A stretch of DNA of 60,517 nt from DAINRZ01 sp964634885 (GTDB taxonomy: Bacteria > Bacteroidota > Ignavibacteria > Kapaibacteriales > UBA2268): positions 1 through 60,517 of the forward strand of contig CAZWLN010000025.1 in the NCBI GenBank assembly GCA_964634885.1, read 5' to 3'. The notes beneath the pieces were generated by a model. The model did not search any database. It had not been told where the DNA came from and saw nothing but the letters and a program-made list of their open reading frames with translations. The position numbers and the translations under genes are program-made. This document shows, one piece after another, positions 57,945-60,517 of the stretch. Position 1 is the stretch's first letter. Each line of letters starts with the position of its first letter.

Positions 57945-60077
57945 TTAAATGTTTGTCCTTGGAAGATAGCTGGGCTGCGTTTTACGCAACTCTTTCTCCA
58001 GTTTGTCAAGAAAATAGGTCTGCGCATTAATTCTTTTTTCCCCTTCTGCCTGCTTTACTTTTTCATAGGAACCGTCAGGTTTCAGTACCCAGCTTTTTGA
58101 ATTGTCGTGCCAGTTAATGTCGATGATTTCCTTTAACTGGTCGATGATGTGAGGCGCTGTGACAGGGAACATCACTTCAACCCTTCGGTGCAGGTTACGC
58201 GTCATCCAGTCAGCGCTCGACAGGTAATACTCGTCATTGCCGCCGTTCTTGAAATGGAAAATCCGGCTGTGCTCCAGGAACCTGCCGATGATGCTCCTGA
58301 CCTCGATGTTGTCGCTCACTCCGGGGATGCCCGGTTTAAGGCAACAGATGCCGCGTACCAGCAGTTTTATTTTCACTCCTTTTTGTGAAGCGCTGTAGAG
58401 TGCATGGATTACTTCCTCATGGGCGAGGGCATTAATCTTCGCAAAAATGAACCCCGGATTCTCCCTCGTATGCAATTCCGTTTCCCGTTCGATGAGTTTC
58501 ACAAGCTGCTTTCGGAGGTTGACCGGCGCAACAATCAGTTTTTTCCAGTCTTTGTACTGCGAATAGCCGGTTAAGTAATTGAACAGGTGAATGGCGTCGA
58601 GTCCGAATTCCTCGTCTGCCGTAAAGAACCCCAGGTCCGTGTACAGCCTCGAAGTAGGATGATTATAATTGCCGGTGGAAAGGTGAAGGTAGGTCCGGAG
58701 CTTTTCAGCTTCCTTCCTGATGACCAGACACATTTTGCAGTGAGTTTTCAGTCCCAGTACGCCGTAGATCACATGCACCCCGAGGTGTTCAAGTTCCCTG
58801 GCCCAGATGATGTTGTTTTCCTCGTCGAAACGCGCTTTCAGTTCCACGAAGGCAGTAACGTCCTTTCCTTTCTCGGCTGCTCTTTTGAGTGCAGCAACAA
58901 CGGGCGAATCGATGCCTGTCCGGTAAAGCGTTATTTTAATGGCAAGGACGGCAGGGTCGTCAACAGCCTCGTCAACATACTTCAACACACTGTTGGTAAA
59001 ACTGTCATAGGGATGGAAGACCATGAGGTCGCGTTTTCGTATTGCCTGAAAAATGCTCGATCCTTCGAACTGCAGTTCGGGCAGTACCCTCGTCTGGAAA
59101 GGCTTATCTTTGATTTCCCTGATATCTAATTTGAGCAGATCCATGAAATCGGGCAGCTTCAACGGCCTGTGATGCACATACATATCTGTTTCTTCCAGTT
59201 CCAGCGTTTTAATCAGGTGGCGCGCAAGGTACTCCGGCATATTTGAGCTTACTTCCACCCTGACTGCGGCAGTACCCCATTTCCGGTGCTTCACCTGCTC
59301 TGCAATTTCCTTCAGAAGGTCCTCGGCTTCGTCTTCGGCAATCTCTATGTCTGCATCGCGTGTAACACGGAAGGTGTTGATGGCTTCGATGGACAGTCCG
59401 GGAAAAAGAATATTGGCCTGCGCTTCGATTATCTGCTCTAACAACACGAAATGATAGCCGTCGGAACGGTCGAGACGGACAAACCTGTTCAGTACCGACG
59501 GTATTTGTACAATTGCCATCCTGAACTCGGTAGCCTTCTTTGTCTTGTTCTTGAGCACGAAAGAAACGTTGAGGCTCCTATTGATGAGCCGGGGGAATGG
59601 GTGGGCCGGGTCGAGGCTCAGGGGAGTCAGAACCGGCAGGACACTCTCTGTAAAATATTTCTTTAAATAGGCTTTCTCCTTTGTATCCAGTTCGTCGAAA
59701 TTGTGGAACAGAACAGATTCTTTTGCCAGGGCAGGGATTATCTTTTCGTTGAATATCTCTTCCTGCTTCTTGTAAAGGGGAACACTCTTTTTTCTTATCT
59801 CTTCCAACTGCTTCGAAGGCGTCATCCCCCCCAGCGAGAGGTCAATCACACCGACGGCGAGCTGCCTTTTAAGTCCGGCAACCCTGATCATGAAGAATTC
59901 ATCCATGTTCGAGCTGCAAATGGAAAGAAACTTCAGGCGCTCGAGAAGGGGATGGGACTCATCCTCGGCTTCGAGCAGCACCCGCCAGTTGAATTCAAGG
60001 AAGCTCAGTTCGCGGTTAAAATAATAGTCCGAAGAGCTAAGGTCAACTTTTTGTTCTGTTGATGTATCTTGTTCCAT
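57945..60077 (-). CDS. ppk1: Polyphosphate kinase 1
   Basis: The 710-residue enzyme makes long-chain polyphosphate from ATP, reversibly. It has the N domain (YYFNRELSFLEFNWRVLLEA; ICSSNMDEFFMIRVAGLKRQ), the H domain, and the two phospholipase D-like catalytic domains: HPYDSFTNSVLKYV, ALKRAAEKGKDVTAFVELKA and RFDEENN, then GLKTHCKMCLVIRKE with the catalytic His, STGNYNHPTSRLYTDLGFF, and NLHRRVEVMFPV. All expected parts are present. The ATG at 60077 follows AAGGATTAT; ATG 60089 is a near alternative. Interspersed repeats lie upstream and could influence its promoter. Confidence 0.97.
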   Translation of the reverse strand: MEQDTSTEQKVDLSSSDYYFNRELSFLEFNWRVLLEAEDESHPLLERLKFLSICSSNMDEFFMIRVAGLKRQLAVGVIDLSLGGMTPSKQLEEIRKKSVPLYKKQEEIFNEKIIPALAKESVLFHNFDELDTKEKAYLKKYFTESVLPVLTPLSLDPAHPFPRLINRSLNVSFVLKNKTKKATEFRMAIVQIPSVLNRFVRLDRSDGYHFVLLEQIIEAQANILFPGLSIEAINTFRVTRDADIEIAEDEAEDLLKEIAEQVKHRKWGTAAVRVEVSSNMPEYLARHLIKTLELEETDMYVHHRPLKLPDFMDLLKLDIREIKDKPFQTRVLPELQFEGSSIFQAIRKRDLMVFHPYDSFTNSVLKYVDEAVDDPAVLAIKITLYRTGIDSPVVAALKRAAEKGKDVTAFVELKARFDEENNIIWARELEHLGVHVIYGVLGLKTHCKMCLVIRKEAEKLRTYLHLSTGNYNHPTSRLYTDLGFFTADEEFGLDAIHLFNYLTGYSQYKDWKKLIVAPVNLRKQLVKLIERETELHTRENPGFIFAKINALAHEEVIHALYSASQKGVKIKLLVRGICCLKPGIPGVSDNIEVRSIIGRFLEHSRIFHFKNGGNDEYYLSSADWMTRNLHRRVEVMFPVTAPHIIDQLKEIIDINWHDNSKSWVLKPDGSYEKVKQAEGEKRINAQTYFLDKLEKELRKTQPSYLPRTNI

Positions 60078-60168
60078 ATAATCCTTCATATTCCACAATT
60101 CATAAATGAATGTAAATATAGAAATTATCAACTAATATGCCAAACAATATAAATTGTGGCTGCCTTAA

Positions 60169-60475
60169 TGAGGCAGGTCCGAGACCTGTCTCTACATCCT
60201 TAAACAAATATCTTGACAAATCACCAAATCCGGATTTTATTATATCGGTATTTCTTTCTTTGAGACAGGTCTGAGACCTGTCTCTACATCCTTAAACAGA
60301 TACCTTGACAAATCACCAAATCCGGATTTTATTATATCGGTATTTCTTTCTTTGAGACAGGTCTGAGACCTGTCTCTACATCCTTAAACAGATACCTTGA
60401 CAAATCACCAAATCCGGATTTTATTATATCGGTATTTCTTTCTTTGAGACAGGTCTGAGACCTGTCTCTACGAAT
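60169..60475. repeat. 92-bp tandem repeat with four GAGACAGGTC palindromes
   Basis: Four palindromes with arms GAGACAGGTC and GACCTGTCTC (first copy GAGGCAGGTC) begin at about 60169, 60261, 60353 and 60445, exactly 92 bp apart. Between them lies CTACATCCTTAAACAGATAC, CTTGACAAATCACCAAATCC and GGATTTTATTATATCGGTAT, then TTCTTTCTT. The last two spacers are identical, and the first differs by single bases (AAATATC for AGATACC). No gene is seen in 60132-60517, which runs into the window edge. Confidence 0.95.
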
Positions 60476-60517
60476 CGACATTCATTGATCGGGGCCTCTG
60501 TCTTGTCTGCAAACACA

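Noticed and set aside
60169..60475. CRISPR array
   Set aside because: The period is 92 bp, the spacers are nearly identical instead of unique, the repeated part is a 23-base palindrome, and no cas genes are present.

Overview
The window looks like chromosomal sequence from a Gram-negative bacterium of the Bacteroidota/Ignavibacteria/Kapabacteria assemblage. The grounds are protein families rather than a marker gene. There are type IX secretion (T9SS) C-terminal sorting domains, an Omp28-type exported protein, FISUMP-type surface domains, a TonB-dependent receptor with a carboxypeptidase-regulatory N-terminus, LpxK, HslUV, and AT-rich leaders with few strong Shine-Dalgarno sites. A flgF-flgG pair suggests a motile lineage, which fits Ignavibacteria/Kapabacteria better than classical Bacteroidia. 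This placement is an inference.

Layout. 1-6.8 kb: a truncated repeat-rich surface protein on the minus strand, a leucine-rich-repeat protein, a TerB-like protein, an Omp28/T9SS protein, a 269-bp MITE with a perfect 8-bp target duplication, and a TonB-dependent receptor. 6.8-9 kb: repeat-rich spacers around a TetR regulator, a frameshifted antitoxin-like gene and a CAU tRNA. 9-15.2 kb: outer-membrane protein, sirtuin, glutathione peroxidase, RlmI-like methyltransferase, a solitary DarG-like macrodomain antitoxin and an aspartokinase-like protein lacking the usual GRGGSD motif. 16-22 kb: a T9SS beta-propeller protein, a FemAB/GNAT protein, RmlD and a LolC/E permease. 22.3-24 kb: flgF-flgG with a possible sigma-54 promoter and a strong terminator. 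24.3-30.9 kb: three large secreted proteins, of which two are tandem VWA-FISUMP paralogues and one has a cohesin-like domain with a T9SS tail. 31.1-33 kb: an unstudied-looking two-gene unit, a conserved HGEGRG protein followed by a radical SAM/SPASM enzyme.

34.5-35.9 kb is a tandem intergenic repeat array interrupted by a 100-N assembly gap. From 44.2 down to 35.9 kb runs a compact minus-strand series: glgA-like, lipoprotein, outer-membrane barrel, alkD-like, hslV, hslU, der. 44.4-46.9 kb is a translationally coupled signalling trio (DUF3391-like, HDOD, soluble histidine kinase). 47-60 kb holds NlpC/P60, a GT9 glycosyltransferase, a propeller lipoprotein, sucC, folP, an overlapping lpxK/C26 amidotransferase/degenerate M23 trio, an NfeD-flotillin pair, a small unknown protein and ppk1. 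The window ends in a 92-bp tandem repeat array.

Intergenic DNA is unusually rich in oriented mosaic repeats: GC-rich hairpins, an AACTTGATAA-like minisatellite and TAATTCG runs. They recur in at least five places. The best candidates for undescribed biology are the HGEGRG-protein/radical-SAM pair, the mosaic repeat family, the solitary DarG and the three-gene signalling operon. All functional calls come from reading motifs by eye; no database search was run.
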